Assembly (NCBI GenBank): GCA_013813075.1
Contig: JACCSI010000268.1
Location: forward strand, 1 to 5,797
DNA from: Acidobacteriota bacterium
GTDB lineage: Bacteria > Acidobacteriota > Vicinamibacteria > Vicinamibacterales > UBA2999
Length of the DNA stretch: 5,797 nt
Direction of reading: 5' to 3'
Shown here: piece by piece, positions 4,131 through 5,797 of the stretch
Layout: every line of letters begins with the position of its first letter
Numbering within the stretch: position 1 is the stretch's first letter
The notes under the pieces: generated by a model
Told to the model about the DNA's origin: nothing
The model's input: the letters and a program-made list of their open reading frames with translations, nothing else
Databases searched by the model: none
Translations under genes and position numbers: made by a program

Positions 4131-5797
4131 CTACACCCGGAGTATCGTGGCGCGTGCCGGCGTGCCGGTAATCGCGGCAAGCGCCTCCGCATACAGTGCC
4201 ACCTGACGCCGATAAATGTCCTCTGCGCCGCCCAGGTCTGCATCGGTCTTGAAGTCGACCACGTTCCATTCCCCGGCAGCAGATTCGTAGGCGAGGTCGA
4301 TCTGGCCATCGATCAGTGTGCCGTCGCGCACGATCGAGATCGGCGCCTCACGCCGACAGGCACGGCCGGCACTAGCCGCGGCACGCGCTTCCTGTAGCAC
4401 CTCGTGCGTCAAGGCGGACTCGACCACCGCCGTCGCCGCGTCTCGTTCATCATCCGGCGCGCCGAGGATGCGCGCGTGCAACAACGCAAAATCGCGAATG
4501 TCATGCGGCGCGGCGTCGAGCGGGACCGCGGCCAGGAGTGCGTGAACCAGGACGCCAAAGCGGCGCCCCGAGGGGCGCGGGCCCGCGACCGACGCGTCGA
4601 GCACCGTGACGTTCGGCGAGCCGCCCGCAGTGAACGATGTGCCGTCACCGCCCTCGCCTTTCACGAACTCCGTCGCGGTGACGACGTCCAACGACGGCTG
4701 CGCGGCGCGTTCCCGGCGCTGCGCGCGGGTCTGCTTCCACGCGTCGTAGCGCGCCCGGTCGGCGGCGACATCCTCCGGCTTTGCCTCCTTGGTGATCAAG
4801 TCTTCGCGCCGAATGCCACGGCGATCTTCTCCTCTCAGGTCGAGCAGCAGCGGATCCCACCACACCACCGAATACTGTTCGCCGGTGCAGGGGTCGGTCA
4901 GGCGATACGCCGCGGGCCGCATGGTGGTGAAGCTTGCCCCCTGACCGTCAGGACGATCGAGCACCGTGTCGCGCCCGTTGAAAGTTGGCAGTCCGTCGGC
5001 CACGACTTGGCTCGATTGGCTGTCGGGTGGATAAATGGCATTGGCCAGCGGACTGATCCAGCCTGTGTCGAATGGGCCATCCCCGATCGCAGGTATCACC
5101 AGCACGTCCCTCGCGCGCGTGGCGGCGACGTATGCCAGCCGGATCGCTTCTGCCCGATCGCGGGCGATTTCAACGTCATTGTGCTCGGACAGATCGAGCG
5201 GTGTCCACCCCGACAACGCCACTGCCGCCAAACCACGTTCGGTGTCGAGGTGCCGCTGTGCAACCGCCCGATGCAGTTTGCAGCCGATGTCGGCGAGGAT
5301 GACCACCGGAAATTCAAGGCCCTTCGCCTTGTGCACCGTCATCAGCCGAACGCCCTCGGTGCCTTCCTCGAGAATGGGCGCCTCGGGCGTTTGCGATCGC
5401 TCGGCGGCGTCGCGCAGCTCGTCGACAAATGCCCGGAACGACAGCCCGCCTTCCGCTTCGTACTGCCGCGCCAGTTCCTGAACCTGAAGCACGTTGGCGA
5501 GTACCTGTTCGCCGCCCCGCCAGAAAATGAATCCAACATGGGCACGGGTGCATTCCAGGAGTTGCCCAATCGTCTCGGCGACCGGCCGATGGTTGCGTCT
5601 CCGCGTGAGATCGCGCAGCACTCGTAGCGCCTCTGCGATCGGTTCGAGGCCCGGAGGGACAATCTCAGGCACGCCGAAGGGTCGAAACCCATGGCCCAGC
5701 GAGTGCCAGGCCAGCATGCCTTCTTCCGGAATGGCAAAGAACGGGCCCCGCAGCGTTGCAAACACCGACAGCGCATCGTCGGGCCGCTCGATGGCCG
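4131..5797 (-). CDS. AddA/RecB-like UvrD-family helicase with C-terminal PD-(D/E)XK nuclease domain (5' truncated by window edge)
   Basis: 554 residues of the C-terminal half are visible. The frame runs unbroken to the right window edge ('AIERPDDALSVFATLRGPFFAI'), so the GTG at 5765 is not the true start. Present are the SF1 helicase motif 'VRLMTVHKAKGLEFPVVIL' (about 5295-5351) and motif VI 'RLAYVAATRARD' (about 5106-5141). The Walker A half is outside the window. After a linker comes a RecB/Cas4-type nuclease: His in 'FGVLVHALL', the metal-binding Asp in 'DGQIDLAY' (4296-4298), 'VVDFKTD' with catalytic Asp (4254-4256) and Lys (4248-4250), then 'RRQVALYAEAL' with the Q-x3-Y signature. All catalytic residues are intact. 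AddA-type enzymes resect double-strand DNA ends for recombination, normally with an AddB partner, which would be expected just outside the window to the right. 'TVHKAKGLEFPVV' fits AddA better than RecB, but without the N-terminus I do not assign the symbol. The C-terminus 'ATILRV' looks natural. Confidence 0.92.
   Translation of the reverse strand, partial: AIERPDDALSVFATLRGPFFAIPEEGMLAWHSLGHGFRPFGVPEIVPPGLEPIAEALRVLRDLTRRRNHRPVAETIGQLLECTRAHVGFIFWRGGEQVLANVLQVQELARQYEAEGGLSFRAFVDELRDAAERSQTPEAPILEEGTEGVRLMTVHKAKGLEFPVVILADIGCKLHRAVAQRHLDTERGLAAVALSGWTPLDLSEHNDVEIARDRAEAIRLAYVAATRARDVLVIPAIGDGPFDTGWISPLANAIYPPDSQSSQVVADGLPTFNGRDTVLDRPDGQGASFTTMRPAAYRLTDPCTGEQYSVVWWDPLLLDLRGEDRRGIRREDLITKEAKPEDVAADRARYDAWKQTRAQRRERAAQPSLDVVTATEFVKGEGGDGTSFTAGGSPNVTVLDASVAGPRPSGRRFGVLVHALLAAVPLDAAPHDIRDFALLHARILGAPDDERDAATAVVESALTHEVLQEARAAASAGRACRREAPISIVRDGTLIDGQIDLAYESAAGEWNVVDFKTDADLGGAEDIYRRQVALYAEALAAITGTPARATILRV

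Noticed and set aside
4563..4578. Perfect inverted repeat GCGCCCC-GA-GGGGCGC
   Set aside because: It lies inside the helicase gene's linker ahead of the nuclease domain, has no T-tract and is the kind of palindrome expected by chance in such GC-rich coding DNA.
4404..5627. A 407-codon open frame on the plus strand opposite the helicase gene
   Set aside because: Low-complexity Arg-rich antisense translation; the minus strand encodes intact helicase and nuclease motifs throughout.

Overview
The window is GC-rich, densely packed bacterial chromosomal DNA with ATG and GTG starts, short Shine-Dalgarno sites and genes that overlap by a few bases. The gene set (class III aminotransferase, small secreted cupin, GNAT acetyltransferases, bacterial PH-domain membrane proteins, UvrD/AddA-type helicase-nuclease) and codon style would fit an acidobacterium of the Vicinamibacteria type or a similar GC-rich soil bacterium. 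That placement is inference only. No mobile element, CRISPR array, rRNA or tRNA is visible.

The window holds two convergent gene trains that meet at 1462-1465. The plus-strand train (1-1465) is the 3' end of a class III PLP aminotransferase, then a small apparently exported two-cupin protein, then a GNAT acetyltransferase. The gaps are 4 nt and an ATGA overlap, so the three are probably co-transcribed from a promoter left of the window.

The minus-strand train runs from the right edge down to 1462. It starts with the C-terminal part of an AddA/RecB-like helicase with a PD-(D/E)XK nuclease domain (4131-5797). A probable small ORF of 38 aa follows (3957-4073), not previously obvious because of its size. 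Next come a YdbS-like PH-domain membrane protein (3481-3960, GTG start), a YdbT-like protein with three PH domains (1989-3491) and a PaiA-like GNAT acetyltransferase (1462-1995). From the small ORF onward each gene overlaps the next by 3, 11 and 7 nt, so this looks like one translationally coupled operon.

Functionally, YdbS and YdbT homologues occur as a pair in Firmicutes, where they are membrane/envelope-stress proteins; together the pair here carries four copies of the same PH core. Their link to a DNA-repair helicase-nuclease is positional only. The most interesting points are the small ORF with an excellent ribosome-binding site lying in the helicase's own reading frame, the four-fold PH repeat, and the zero-spacing convergence of two acetyltransferase genes.
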